This document shows, in pieces, positions 36,679 to 49,139 of a stretch of DNA of 64,000 nt. The position numbers and the translations under genes are program-made. Positions within the stretch are counted from its first letter, which is position 1, and every line of letters begins with the position of its first letter. This DNA is from Taenia hydatigena. Its lineage: Eukaryota > Platyhelminthes > Cestoda > Cyclophyllidea > Taeniidae. The notes beneath the pieces are model-generated. The model was not told the origin of the DNA and made no database searches. It saw nothing but the letters and a program-made list of their open reading frames with translations. Where the stretch lies: positions 4,557,026 through 4,621,025 of the forward strand of contig JADWOT020000004.1 in the NCBI GenBank assembly GCA_036345935.2, in the 5' to 3' direction.

Positions 36679-36919
36679 TTAAAACGATTTGTCTTTCCCA
36701 TCTTCGTTCTTTGTCGATCCCTTCAAGATGTGCACGCGACCTGAAAATGCAAAATTTCTGTCACCACCCAACCACTGCCCTTCCGGCCTCATCGCAAAAT
36801 GACTCATGAAATTGCCTGTGTTGTCGTTGCTCATAAATTCCATTTGGTTTGTTTCGTCATTGAGGAAGGGGAGGCTCATATCACGGCGCCCGAATGCTCC
36901 TTCAGTGTACGCCCTCGAA
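36679..36919 (-). CDS. Candidate last exon (right arm)
   Basis: Mirror of 27107-27347 with the same peptide and the same acceptor; described there. Confidence 0.3.
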
Positions 36920-37268
36920 CTTTGTAAATAGGGGAAGTGGGAGAATATCAAACTAAATGCATTAAAGGAACAGCACGTATGTTGGTATGAGAAAAGTAGG
37001 AGCACTGTTGGTTTCATGGGTATCTTGTCAGCATTTTGTTTAGAAAACAAAGTCATTTGAATTATAAAATTCAAGTGTTTTATTCCTCAAGGTACCTCGA
37101 CGTCTGGGCACGACTTACAGCTCTACCACATGTGCATTGTACCACGTCACCTATTCTGCTTCACTCAAGCATGTCATTATTTGTTTTTTCCCTGAATCTA
37201 CGTCTTTTTTACGGACGCCTGCTTATTTGCATATCATCGAACACACGGGAATGCATTTATGTATGGAG

Positions 37269-37576
37269 TCAAATGCTGCCTTGATTAGAAACGAAAACTC
37301 TCCAATGGAAGTGTATCAATTGCTCACACTTAGTTTTGACCCAAATCTGGTCAGTGAATGGTTGGTGCATGCATGTGTGTCTGATTTCGTTCCAGCATGG
37401 TTCTCTCACGGCGTCACACGGGCATCCTATGTTCTTGGAAGGGCAATCAAGGTGGGTGTTTTTAATGTCTTTCTGGCGATTTGCTTGCTTAGGCTTGGCA
37501 TTTCGTTCGTTAGTATCGGCTGTGAGTGCTGTGTCTTTGCGTAAGAAAAATTCATAGTGCTTCTTAAGGGAAGGTT
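37269..37576 (-). CDS. Candidate Cys-containing exon (right arm)
   Basis: Mirror of 26450-26757. Here the frame is open a little further upstream, because one substitution near 37633 removes a stop, but the acceptor is unchanged. Confidence 0.2.
37289..37451 (+). repeat. Arm-internal diverged repeat, copy B core (right arm)
   Basis: An open frame on this strand reads PMEVYQLLTL, then a Trp-Leu-Val segment, DFVP and GVTRAS, and meets an AAG|GTGGGT sequence at 37451. Copy A at 42383-42548 aligns codon by codon and also meets a GT at the same place. This looks like a paired FN3-like exon. However, I counted differences by codon position over about 55 codons and found roughly 24, 24 and 20 at positions 1, 2 and 3, which is what unconstrained sequence gives. 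I therefore list it as a repeat, with coding status doubtful. Confidence 0.6.
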
Positions 37577-37725
37577 CTAGGGACAAAGGCGTAAAAGCAA
37601 GTGATAATAAGGTGACAGGGTTGGGTGTTATTGAGGGGAAGACCAAATGTACCAACTGAAGGCGGTTCTAAAGCAGTTTGCGCATTATAACGAAATAATG
37701 TTTGGATTGATTGACTCGATATTAG

Positions 37726-37847
37726 TCGAGAAAGATGAATTTGAGCTTGCCATCCCTCATCATCATCTGCAGCACTGTTACGCTATAAATTATCTGGATG
37801 CTAACAATATCTGCACCAAATCAATTTGTAGGAATCTTGGCCTTGAC
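37726..37847 (+). CDS. Possible FN3-like second-half exon (right arm)
   Basis: The plus strand is open from an ATTAG acceptor at 37725 to a GAC|GTAATT donor at 37847/37848. It contains HHHLQHCYAINYLDANN, which has the Leu-x-x-x-Tyr-x-x-x-x-x-x-Asn spacing of FN3 strands E-F. The acceptor has little pyrimidine tract, and there is no independent support. The mirror is 26179-26300. Confidence 0.2.
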
Positions 37848-39562
37848 GTAATTTACCAATCGGCCCAATCGCGTCATTAAATGCCTTACCGACTTGTGCA
37901 GGTTCTTATGACGACGCCATGAGTGAAACATGCTGTACCGCCAATGCTGTTCGTAGTTGACGATAAAAATGGTGTCTTCGATTTGTTGCAATATCCCTGT
38001 CTAAATCGGTGTGCTGTCGGTATATACCAAACTCACCAGCCAAATTGCCTGCCCTTGGCTACTAAAGAATTAGCTTGCAGTGATATTGTAAGCGTCAAAT
38101 ACGGTGGAATTTGAGTTGAAGTAGGTACCACTGTTACCTCCTCTGTTAATGCCTGCCCCATTAGCGATTACATTGCCCCGCGAACGACACTTCACCTATT
38201 CTTTCAATATCATATTATTAATGACAATCCGCCGAATGGTCATAATTGGGCTTTACCAAACTACTATAAAATATATTCAATTTTCTCAATGGATCTTAGA
38301 GTGCGTCCACTGATAATGCCAAGAAAGAATGTGATGTGCACAGCAGTGCGCACTGGCAGTATTCTGATCGACAGTGTAATCATTGTGCAAATTCTGCGAG
38401 CACAAACTTTGGTAGCAATATCAGTGGGCGCATCTTACGTCGGGTAACTAATGGCAGTAAGCATATGAATCCATTCCCTGAAGTATCTTCGGCAGTGCAG
38501 CTACTGAATAGGCATGGCGAATAAATATATAAGCGAGCAATCGGGACCCTTCCTGTAACTCTATGCTATTTAGGTACTTGTTGCGAATCCCACTTGAAAG
38601 GAAATCAATTAATGCCTTCTTGGATTTTCTAAAATTTAAACAATTTAGTGTGTTATGTCTAAGTCTTGCTCATGACCTGACGTTTGAGCACCGTAGCTCA
38701 ATTCAAAGTGAGTCTAAGTTCTCTAGAGGCTGCAACTTGTTCGTATAAAGGAGCCTCTAGTTAATTTTGGTGGAAATAGGATCATGCAAAACATTGGATT
38801 GCCTATTTAATAAAGTGATTGGGTAGGTCAAGCGGTGTACCACTAAAATAGTTCTAGTAGGTGATAAGTGCAGACACGTTAATGGCTAGCAGCATTGGTG
38901 CGTAATGCAAACAACCATATTTGATGAGATGTTCTGCGCGGCAAGGCATTACTGAGCTTCATTGTTTACGAGACTGTTGGGTAGCAAATGCTACGTACTT
39001 TAAACTTTTAATTCGCACATTTTAATCTCATGCATGTGTACTGTTAATGCATGACATTTACGACCATTCGAGCGATACCTCCTGATGCAGTTTCTTTTAC
39101 CACACTTTGTTGCCAAATAACATGAGATCCTCCTGGATGCAAAAGAATGATTGTGAAGTCCGTTTTCTTTTGCATCGTTAGCAAATGCTGCATTTGGATT
39201 CGTTTAAAACCAATGTATCATAATATTAGATAAAATAGTTGTAATCGGCTTAAGCATCTTTAAGTCGCACTTCTCTGTTTTGTAAGTACCTGTTGCCAAG
39301 TTTGTCGGCATGCAGGTAAGCGACTGTGAGTCCGGAATAAAGCTCATGAAGCTGAGAGAATATGTCGATCATACTGTTGATTATTTGACTACGGAAAGAA
39401 CTGATGGGCGGATAGATGAAAAGGCGCTCAAGAGGATGTTTTGAGAGAAGCTTATTGACACTTTGTTATCGGCAAACATAATGCTCATTTATAATGAAAT
39501 GGAAACAGAGTTGCGTTATACAAGTTTTTCCAATAAATGCGCATCTAGACTACTTAATTTAA

Positions 39563-39769
39563 TTGGGCCAAGCTTTGCAGAGTAGGCTTTGCATGTTAAA
39601 TGGCCTTAACCTCTACCCTACGAACACTGCATCACATCACTTGCTCTGCTTCACTCAAGCCTGCCATCGTTTATTTCTTTCCTGCCCCAAACCAGCGTCT
39701 CATTTTTGCGGATGCCTGCTTATTTGTGCACCATCGAACACACGGGAATGCATTTGCGTGTGGGACTAA
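39563..39769 (+). repeat. Arm-internal diverged repeat, copy C (right arm)
   Basis: Matches 37137-37260 over about 150 bp (ctgcttcactcaagc, then cctgcttatttg, then cgaacacacgggaatgcattt trimmed at an end). Mirror of 24257-24463. Confidence 0.75.
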
Positions 39770-41362
39770 ATACTGTCTTGCGTTATAGAAGTTCCTCGTA
39801 TAAATGTGCATCTTGACTATTCGGCTGAATTAGGTCATGCTTTGCGGAGGAATTTCTTTACATATCACTTAGCACATTAGGGAGCACTGATTAGACCCAC
39901 TAAATAGTGGTTTTTCTCAACGAGCAGCACTCGTAGTAAAGCTGGTGGATGGCCTAGGATATCCATCTGCTACATTACCGAGCATACACTTCACAAAAGT
40001 GCAACAGCAAAATCATGCTCAATGTTATTGCACTACAGGAATTTTCCTTCCGAGGAAAACCGGAAACAGATCCCCTTTATCCACCCTCATGATACCTCTT
40101 TCTTCTCTTCACGCATTTCGTACTATTCAATAACATATGAGTTTTATGGCTGATGTAAACTTTTCTTCTCCTCTTATGCGATGCCAGAGCGATGCCACTG
40201 GCAGTGATATGTCTATCAAAATGAGAACCTTATTTTGTAGTCCGTCCTCCATCCTACTTGCTCTCCGCTGTCCATGAGACTGAACCTAAAATTTCCGTGT
40301 CTTCTTGCATTACAAGGCTAAAATTGGCAAGAAGAATAAACTGAACTGAGGTTGACTAGTAATCACGCCCAATGCATTCGTGTAGACTTTACTCCAAAGG
40401 CAAATTTAATCTAGCATCTGAGATTACTTTTGTTCAATGTTTCTGTGTTGTAACCAATAGTGCAGCAACTCTGCAAATGTTTTATGGGTAAGCGCATATC
40501 AAGAGAGGCCTGGAATTGGACCTTTTCATTGCTATAAAATGACGGCATCCTAGTAAGTGTTGCACATGATCAAGCTGTAAGCGATTCATTTCTTGTGATT
40601 ACGCATGGCATAACCAAAAAATGGCTGCCGGCATATTTTTGTGCAGATTTCTCCCAATCTACTTGTGAGTTTTATGGTTACACGAAACCTGAGCTTGAAA
40701 TTCCACTGTCAGATGTATTGACTCGTCAGAGGAAGTGCATGTCCTTGGCATTCGTGTCTTGGACTCTTCGATCACCAGTTACTCAGTTTTCTAGACAAAG
40801 TTACTTATGGCCAACCTCCAATCCGTTAAGCTGGAACATTTTGTCTTGAGTAGGCGGGTAAAGGAGAAGGGAAAAAACGCGGATTTCTATGCATGAGTAG
40901 ATAGATGGAATGGCTGCACTGAATGGAATGACAAAGAGTTCTGGGCAGAGGCAGATAGCATAGTCGATCTCAAATGTGGTTGTTTGGCTTTCAACAATTA
41001 ATAATCGTTTCCTCATTGCATCCACTTAGGAAGGAAGTCCTATGCAGTACAAATGCAGTAGAGGCATTCGTTCCATTCCTTGACTTTGTTAAGGTCTTTT
41101 TGAATGATAAGGACCTCTGTGGGTAGATGGAGATAACTCTCGCTATATTCCACCAACTATGCTGAGGTTCAACCAGGGAGCAGACATACCACTTAGCCCC
41201 AGGCAATGCCGCCATTGCAGCATGCTTTCTATGGTACAAACTCGTTACATGTTCAGCTTGCGAAAACGCAGACAGCGTTTATTTTCATAGGAAGAGAGAC
41301 TGCCTACGAGATTCAATTGATGTCTAAGTGCATCAAATTGGTAAGTTATCATGAAGGAATAA

Positions 41363-41753
41363 CTAGAAGCAAAACCTTGCAAATAAGCACTTGAGACAAA
41401 TCTTTTCTCCCTCCACAACAGTAAAAAAACAAGGACTTAAATCGAAAATTAAAAAATCGTATTTCCAAGGGGTCTGCAAGCATGACTGCGGATTTTTGAC
41501 AAAATGAAGAGCAACACGGCACGCAGAGATAGGAATGTTGGTACTGTCATTGCTGAGGATTGTGCAGCATCGGCAGTGTTTGTGCTGATTTGGGGATGCA
41601 AAGTTCACTCTGGCATTGAGGATGGCCGAGGACAAGTTGGAGGCGGTGAGTGTGTCGTAAAAGTCGGCGTAGCTAGTGGTGAGTCGTTGAATCAACTTTC
41701 TCAAGTGTAGCGGATCCCAGCAGTAGTAAATGCTCTGCCGATCTTGATTGCAC
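41363..41753 (-). CDS. Candidate open segment with strong acceptor (right arm)
   Basis: Mirror of 22273-22663. A single residue differs between the two arms (Ser in the left arm, Asn here). Same reservations as there. Confidence 0.2.
41527..41645 (+). CDS. Possible FN3-like first-half exon (right arm)
   Basis: An acceptor (CACGCAG) ends at 41526 and a consensus donor (GCG|GTGAGT) follows 41645. The frame between reads GTVIAEDCAASAVFVLIWG and then a Gly-Ile-Glu-Asp segment, close to the FN3 pattern of strand A, strand B with core Trp, then a loop. It would be phase 2 in and phase 1 out, which does not match the phase-0 mid-domain introns seen elsewhere. The opposite strand has a strong acceptor and a longer frame, so the strand is ambiguous. 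Confidence 0.25.
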
Positions 41754-42382
41754 CTGCAGACAGGGAGCAAGCAGGATCGCTAATTCCACCCTTCCTCCTC
41801 CACCACACTCCATCACATAAAGGGTATGGGAGGAAAACGTGGGTATAGCGGGAGGCCAGTAATGTGTGTGAAGTGAACGGGGTTGAAAGCTGAGGACTCA
41901 CAGATCCTTGGGCCTCCTAACGACACAAGTTGTAGAGTACCCAAAAGAGAATTTCATCGGACAGTTTGTTCAGTGTTGGGTCAGAGGGAAGACCATCCGC
42001 AATTCGATGGTGGGTTTGGTACTCTACAGACGCCCTATTCCGCGCCATGTAGTGCCATCGTGCACTGATTGGTCACAGGAGATGCGAAACTGTTAAGTAC
42101 TTTACTGTACAGCAGAGAAGGGAACTAGTGATTGCGCATACAACATAGTACTACGAATAGTAGACAGCGCATGGTTATCTCCCCCCTCCTCCTCCTCCTC
42201 TGTTTGCCCTACCCAATTGAGCACTGCATCGCATCATTTACTTTGCCTCATTTGAGCAAGTCAACATTCCTCTCTCACTCTCTTCCATTCGTGTCTTAAT
42301 TTTACCACTGTTCACTCATCAGCATATCGTCGAACACACGGAAAATGCATTTCCACATGTTACTGAATGCGAATTCGATGAG

Positions 42383-42548
42383 AAAGGAAAAACCTCCTAT
42401 GGCCGTGTACTCACGGATTACAGTTAGAGTTTTGTCTAGAGGTCTAGTGGATCGATGGCAGGTGCGCATTCACGCCTATGATTTCCTCCCGAGACGGTAC
42501 TATTCCAGCGTTACTAAGGCATCGTGTGGTCATGGAGAGACACTAGTG
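42383..42548 (+). repeat. Arm-internal diverged repeat, copy A core (right arm)
   Basis: Related to copy B at 37289-37451, with its leader (cgaacacacgg at 42331) matching the leaders of B and C. The open frame contains PMAVYSRITV and SSVTKAS in register with copy B. Mirror of 21478-21643. Confidence 0.6.
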
Positions 42549-43236
42549 GTGACTTTATTAGCGCAAAGTTGTGGTATGAGTTCTTGGGGACGCCTGCTTG
42601 GGTCGATTGCATAGGGTTGGCGTTCCATTTGCCCTTCTAAGCTAGGAATGCTGCTTCTTTACGTAAGTAAGATTTGTGTATTTCCTAAGATAATATGCTT
42701 AAACTAATGATTTTAAGCCGAGCCATACGAAGTTGACAGTTGAATTGCTTCAGAGAGAGTTCAGATCTGCTAATTGAGGACGAACCTAAAGCAGCCTATA
42801 ATATTTGTGAACAGACGGTGCTTAAAACAATTGAGCCAGTCCAGTCTGACAACATTATGCTACGTAGGTTCAGCGATTTCAGAAGGGAATGCCTAGGGAC
42901 GTATGCATGACGCGCATATGACAGTCGTTGTCAGGGAAGCCAGTAAATGCCAGTTTATAGTAATAAATATGTCATGACTTAGATTTAATTTGATGCCCAA
43001 CTCATTCCTTCGATGTTGCTGCAGGAATAAGGGGACTCAATGTTTAAATGCCTTTTCTGCAGCAAATGGAAATGAGTGCATTGAAAGAATGCAAAACTAT
43101 TTGTAGCTGCTTCTGTAGACATATTATCAGCGGTAGTAGTGGGTGTCAACATATTGTCTGCGTCAAAGGTTGAAACACGAGGGTAAATTTGCAGTGACTT
43201 GTTATCATCTATAAGCAACTGCTGTCCCTTGCTTAC

Positions 43237-43335
43237 CTTTTTAAAGCCAAGTAAATTCCCATTCGTCAGTGCCAAGCCTGGTAGACAGAACCCAAAGCGA
43301 TCAGAACCAAAGGGTGTTGGCACAGATTTGTTGTG
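43237..43335 (-). CDS. Candidate 33-codon exon in the right arm
   Basis: Mirror of 20691-20789 with identical peptide and splice signals; the pyrimidine tract is one base longer on this arm. Confidence 0.22.
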
Positions 43336-43884
43336 CTGTCGCAATGAGAGGTCAAAGCGGCACAAAAAAAGGAAAAAATGTGATTAGAGTGACCAACCAG
43401 TCCAAAAAAAATGTGGTCGAATGAGTTAAATCATTATCCTTACCTCCTAGGCTAATTTTCGCTATGATAATCGAGAGACTGATAGTGACCTGAAGTTGAT
43501 GCCTTACGGTGCATTAATTTGCTAACATTCTGACAGGTGGTGTATGTGGCCGACGAGGGATGCTTTGGTCACCTCACTGGCATCGTACTTACTCTAAACT
43601 TCACAATATGTCTACCTAACCTTGTGTAGATTCAGGAACTGTAATAGCATCTCAAAACTCTTCGCTCATTGAAACAATCACCATTGCGTCAATTTTTTGT
43701 GGCTTGTTTTTTTCAAAACTCCTCCTACCACTTCCTAAGTGATTCTGAGACTGGCTAGTGATGAAGTTGGAAGTTGGCAGTCTCTAAGAGCTCGCAGTAG
43801 TAAAATCAGAGCGACTTGGCGGATGAACAGTTACATCGAGATGTGGCTGACTCTTGCTTCACTGTCTCCTTCTCTACACGTGAG

Positions 43885-45535
43885 CTTTGTGGCTGCTTGA
43901 GAAGTGGAAGTCCAGATGTTGCGTTGTACTGTAAGCATTTTGCTAAAAGTAGAACAAGGATGTGGTGTTCGCCCTGTGGAAACATCAATCACCAGTCACT
44001 TGACTCCATCAGTTTGTTCTGTCTGCTCATCATGCGGTCAGTCCTTGCTGCCTTCAAATTGTATTGAGAAGAGTTAAGCTGTGCAGGATGATTTGATGTA
44101 GGTACAGGGCGGACTAAGGCCAAAACCCACATTACAAGTGTGAAATGAAGCATATGTATCAGATTAACTCTAGTCACATCCATCAATCTCAACTAACACC
44201 CCATGATAGAAGGATCACAAATAAAGGGAATGCAGCGAACAGAGCTGCAGACTGCAAACTTGAACTGAACGCTAGTTTTTCAATCTCGAAATTCAAAAAG
44301 ATTATGTCCTAAGAACAAATGCATGCAACTTGTCAGCTCTTTTCGCTAAAAGCAATATTGTTGACAGTAAGTTGCTACCTGAAATTGGCCACGTTACATT
44401 CCCCACTTCAGTATGCAGGCAAATAAGAAATTCTCCATGGATAAGGAATTCCTGCAATTCCAAATGCACAGGTGTCTAAAACTCTTGCCCCCAGCAATAA
44501 AATGGTGGTGATTCCGACACCGCTGCCATCGCTAGTTCTTCAAAGTCTTTCTCCTCCTTCACTACCAGTGCCTCTCCTTCTCTCTCACGCAAGGAGTCCA
44601 TTTTGAATTCAATTGCTTCCTCAACTGCACAGAGTGGCACTGTATTCCCTGACGCAGTGGATTCATACCTCTCTGTATAACTACTCGACAACGATTGTAT
44701 CACCGAAAGTGAGACGTTGCGTATAACATAGATGTTGATGGAAATCCATTCCCGAGGCAAAGATTCCAAACGACACTCGATTTCTATGAGCCGAGCAGAA
44801 CAAGCAGTCCATAACAGTTATTGGTCATGGCAATTGGAATATTGATGATGGCACCATTGTCCAAGAGTTGTACGGGGTAAATAGAATTCTGTGCTTCAAA
44901 GAATGCACTGCTTCCCTGTATTCAGCGCATTCGACTACGCATGTGACTCTTCGGCCAAGATGTTCCAATGCAGCAACGGTTGGCTGAATGGATGTATTCG
45001 GTATGAGCGTTGCAGAAGGGAGATGGGAAGGAAAGGGAGGAGGAAGAAGTTGAAGCAGTAGCAATGGCAGCAGCTGTGAGCCTTTAAGCGATTAGAGAGC
45101 CGAGAATTCCTCGTTTATGTAGAATTCGATTGTCTGTTTATGGAAGCTAGAGAACGAAGTGTCATCAGCGCCGCTGTATAAACGGCCAGTTCCACTGTTA
45201 CCCCTTCCCTTGCAGCAGTTCCAAATTCATTGCGCCTCCATAACTGTAATGTGCGGAGATCCACAAAATGCAACCCCCCTCTGGCGAATACGCTAACAGT
45301 TTCTTACAGATCATTACCACCCCACTTGTGCTAAGCTATAACTAGGTCAGCGAGAGAAGCTTTCACTCAAGATGAAAGCCATTCAGTCAGTACAGTTTAC
45401 TTATAAGGATACAGACTGCTCCTCTACACCTCCACCATGCGTTAAGAGAAGGGTTAAGTAGTCTTGATCTGCATTTCAGCCACTCTAGAAATGCTCATGT
45501 TTGGTTAATCAGAGTTTGTAACCACGGTTTTAGAT
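43885..45535 (-). repeat. Diverged outer flank of the right palindrome arm
   Basis: Aligns inversely with 19605-20142 (here 43885-44365) and then directly onward with 15490-16735 (here 44365-45535). The 2.9 kb holding the tandem units on the left is absent at 44365. Homology ends near 45535, just before the FN3-like exon at 45594. Confidence 0.8.
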
Positions 45536-45593
45536 CAACTCACCAGAGATCTGCTTGATCCATCTTATCGCATTTTATTTTTTTGCTTAAAAG

Positions 45594-45711
45594 GGACGAA
45601 CTTTACAGCATCGCCTCCATCTGGGTTCGTTATCCAGGTGGAATTTCCTCGTTTGACCAACTCGTGTTGCATGTGAGCACTCGTTTCCAAGAAAACGCTT
45701 CCATCTGCTGG
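45594..45711 (+). CDS. FN3-like first-half exon, plus-strand gene
   Basis: A strong acceptor (GCATTTTATTTTTTTGCTTAAAAG) ends at 45593, and the frame is open to a TGG|GTAGGC donor at 45711/45712, 39 codons, phase 2 in and phase 0 out. It contains SIASIWVRYPGG, the B strand and core Trp of an FN3 domain, then a Phe-Asp-Gln-Leu-Val-Leu-His segment that could be strand C. The donor repeats the TGG|GTAGG seen at 8474/8473 in the minus-strand gene and in the same phase. A stronger-looking GTGAGC lies earlier at 45673, so the exon may be shorter. It sits immediately outside the end of the inverted homology. Confidence 0.38.
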
Positions 45712-47204
45712 GTAGGCTTGGGTCACGAAATTCAGTATCCCTTAACAGAGCCACATCCTTCCTTATTGATCACCAATCCTCTTTAATGGCGCTTCTTTCA
45801 GTAGTGCTGCTTTATCGATGCAACTTTAGTGCCATTTTCGTCCCTATGGTAACCACGACACGCTATAAGCAATTTTGCTCATTGCAAGGTATTTTCTTTA
45901 CAACTTTCCAGAAGAGCAGCTTACAGTAACGCTTTACTTTTCGATGTTCGACAACTATTCTTCCGGGGAGGTTGGAATGTTTGCGGCTAAGGGGTGTTTG
46001 TGGAAGGTAAAGAAGTGGGTTTTGCCCCACAGGTCTGACACTATAAAGGCACACTGCGTCATGCGCTGTTAAGTTATTGTATGGTATGCGAAGGGCAGGG
46101 GAGGTAGGCAAGAAACCATCCATGCTACGGAGAAGTGCGATAAGAAGAGCTACCATAAGAGAATGTTAGAGAAGGTGTCACTGGTTTGAAATAACAAGCC
46201 GAAAAAAATGCACTAAGCGGTGAAACAAAAATTAAATTTAGTGTGATGACACAAGAGCTCAAAAAGCAATAAGGGGACAATTTTATGATGGGATTGAGCA
46301 AACCACCCATTAAGAAAGTGACAGCCTTTAGACATGACTGGCGTTCAGGTCCAGTCAATTACCAGGCACTTTCTTAAGCAACAGATTTTAGAAAAAAGAG
46401 ACACAAAGTGATGACAGAATTTTTCGCTTTTATAAATAATGTCATTTGAGGCGAAGCCAACTTTCTCCGGTCGTAAAGAAAGCACTACTTCCATCGTGTC
46501 CACTGCTGGAACGGAGAATTCTAGCGCTTCCAAATCCCTTTGCGTTTTTCTGCATCGTAATTTGGACATTGAGGGTTGCTTAATATGCTTGAGCCAGGCG
46601 AATGGTGAGGAGAGTTGACTTGCGGAGAGGAATCAGCAACATTATATACAAATCAGAGTGAAGAAAAACCCGCATTCTGTGCATACGGAATATTGGCCTG
46701 CTCGCTTCAATCTGCGGGCTAGTCTCAATTATCGAATGCGCAGCGTGTTAGAAGGTACGTCTACATATTTTGCTTTCAAGTAGCTTTTCGTAGAACAAAG
46801 AACGATCAAGCAACACGTATGTTGACTGCTGGCGTAGAGGTGGGACTAAGTATATTCCAAGTCGTCCATGATGTAGAAGTGCGTTTGATTTGTCCTCTTT
46901 CCACGATAACACCATAAATACTGAGCTGTTCGAAAGACCAAATGAGGAAGGTTGTGTCTGCTCATCACTGATGTGTGAAAATGAACAGTACCGCGGAACG
47001 GGTGGTGGATCGACTGATTTGCTGTTCTCATAATCGCCTTACTATGAATGTATGTTTGTTGACAGGGGACTAGAATAACTGCAGAGGTAAAGGTAAACGC
47101 TACTTTGCAGCAATTCAGCAATTCAAATGTGCGTTAAGAAGCAGGTTTAAGTTCAGCGAAGCAGTGCTGACCTAGTGTAAGGTGGGCAAGTTTATTTGAG
47201 ACAG

Positions 47205-47397
47205 AGGCGGTGGACAGCGATGATTCCAACTGGACAGTCCAGAGGAACACATTTAGCCTGCGTGATCGTGTCCATTCCCGTTTCCTTCCACCTTTCAATT
47301 TTGGCGTACGATAGAAGCGTACCAACCTACCACTATCTTTTCGCAGCTAACTGTGGAAGCAAATGCTCATCATCTATAAAGTTGATAAAAAGCAATG
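47205..47397 (+). CDS. FN3-like second-half exon, plus-strand gene
   Basis: Starting in phase 0 after a GAGACAG acceptor at 47204, this frame contains SILAYDRSVPT followed by YHYLFAANCGSKCSSSIKL. The second stretch fits the FN3 strand F consensus (Tyr-x-x-x-x-Ala-x-Asn-x-x-Gly-x-x-Ser) well. Phase 0 in matches the exit of 45594-45711, so the two can form one domain. The exit at AATG|GTTTTG would be phase 1, as expected at a domain edge, but that donor is weak and the frame continues to a stop at 47432. Confidence 0.4.
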
Positions 47398-47964
47398 GTT
47401 TTGGAAAAAAGGGTTCAAACTTGTGCCTATAAAAATTAATTAATTGTTAAATTTGTCGTTCTTGAGGAAGAAAAGTCCATTGCTTGGAGCCGCGGTTCTA
47501 CTTTAACCCTAATACAATCCCAGATTCCAACAAGGCGCGGAAGTAGTCAAATTGGACTTGGAATAGATTCCAAGTTTGGCGGTGCCAGTACGATGTACGG
47601 TGTTATCTTTGTCTATTTCTGTTCCCAGGTTTATCGCTCTTTTTCGTTCATCGTTTCTTGCGCCCATTACTCTACCAAAAGGTGACTTTTGTATGCCATC
47701 CTCCCACACCATCAATTGTACTAACCGTGTTAGTAAGATATTGCAGAGACTACTCCTTAAACCCATGATTCTTCATTTGGCGTGTCATCGAGTCCGTTGA
47801 AGCTTAAGAATGTTTCACTAATTTTTCTCACCATCCTGATTTGTACGTATCGCTAAAGCTAGGGCATCGACAAACGCCAAAGTGAAATGAAAAAGCTGCC
47901 TTATTAGAAATTTGAGGTGAGTGTAGTGACAGAAATGCACCCAGTGAGGCAAAATGAAATCACT

Positions 47965-47967
<3 letters not shown>

Positions 47968-47999
<32 letters not shown>
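47968..47999. repeat. TA dinucleotide microsatellite
   Basis: Sixteen uninterrupted AT/TA units. Confidence 0.97.
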
Positions 48000-48003
<4 letters not shown>

Positions 48004-49139
48004 AAATTTTAACACATTTCTCGACTAAAGTGAGTCTCAGTCTGATGAAAGCATTTATCGAAGGATATAATGTTTGGGGCTTCCAGCTCCTGATAAAATC
48101 GCACTATACCAGTGAGAGATTAGGCAAAGTGAACTGACTATTTTACAGAATTCTGCGGTGAGTGTATGTGGGATGCACGTTGCAGGGAAGATTGTAAATA
48201 AAGAATTAATCAAAGGAGGAAAGAGAAAGGAGAAAGTGGAGAAGAAGAATTAGCTGATGGCATTATAACATCGGCGGCATCTATAAGACTGCATAAAGGC
48301 TCTCTTAGAGTGCTTGTGAGTGGTCGCTCATGGTGCATGACGTTCCCTTAGTAACGGTAGACTGTGGAGTTTGACGATGATTTCGTAGGAATCACGGTGA
48401 GACGGCGCAGAATATGCAACAGCCTCACACTGATGATCATTCCTAACGTCAGCACTCTTATTGACACCATGATCATCACCATCACTAACAAGATTATTCT
48501 TACTCACAGCTCATTTGTGAGTTGCTCAATCCATCCCATGGAAGACAACTTCTCTACTCGCGTCCAATGGGTGTGAACATTGGTTGTCTGCACCTAAAGA
48601 ACCAGCTCAAATATTGCAGGTTGAGTACGGTCTTGGCTAAAAAAGCCACACTGGTGGTGGAGGCGTTGCATCACGCCGAATGAGGGCGGTAATTTTAGAT
48701 TTGCATCAAATCTGTCACATCCGAATCACTGCGAAACTGCGAAATTGAAGAGTACCAGTTCTTCTCCACACTTGGGTGATATAGAAACTCCAGTCTGATT
48801 AATGTAACGTTTGAAAGAGGGAAGAACTTAAGGGTAAGACTACAAAATTCCATTGTGCTTTTTTCAAAGGCTTATAATGTGCTTTGGCGACAAAATCTTC
48901 GTTATCAACTGAAGTTATGCATCTAGTGATAAGTGATGTGGTTAAATGGGGCAGAATGTTTAGCCCTCGAGTTGATTGATATCAGTTGTCCGTGATTCGT
49001 TAAGGATTATCCAAGCTGAATGCGCAGCCGTGGTAAGGTATAAACCCGTTGCAGGCAATGACTTTGCAGACCTAAAAGTCGTGAGAGAGACTAATTTAAC
49101 TTGCATGGGTAAAATGCCTTAACGCGAGCACGCTCATTA

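Larger units (their letters stand above)
36267..43884 (-). repeat. Right arm of the 7.6-kb near-perfect inverted repeat
   Basis: Reverse complement of 20143-27759. Its inner end at 36267 is abrupt. Its outer end at 43884 continues into diverged homology. Differences from the left arm include a shift from GTGAGT to GTGGGT near 42011 and seven rather than six A near 43364. Confidence 0.95.

Noticed and set aside
37289..42548. Copies A and B in the right arm read as conserved FN3 exons with aligned donors
   Set aside because: Differences fall about equally on the three codon positions (24, 24, 20 by my count), and the upstream non-coding leader is as similar as the supposed exon. There is no sign of protein-level constraint.
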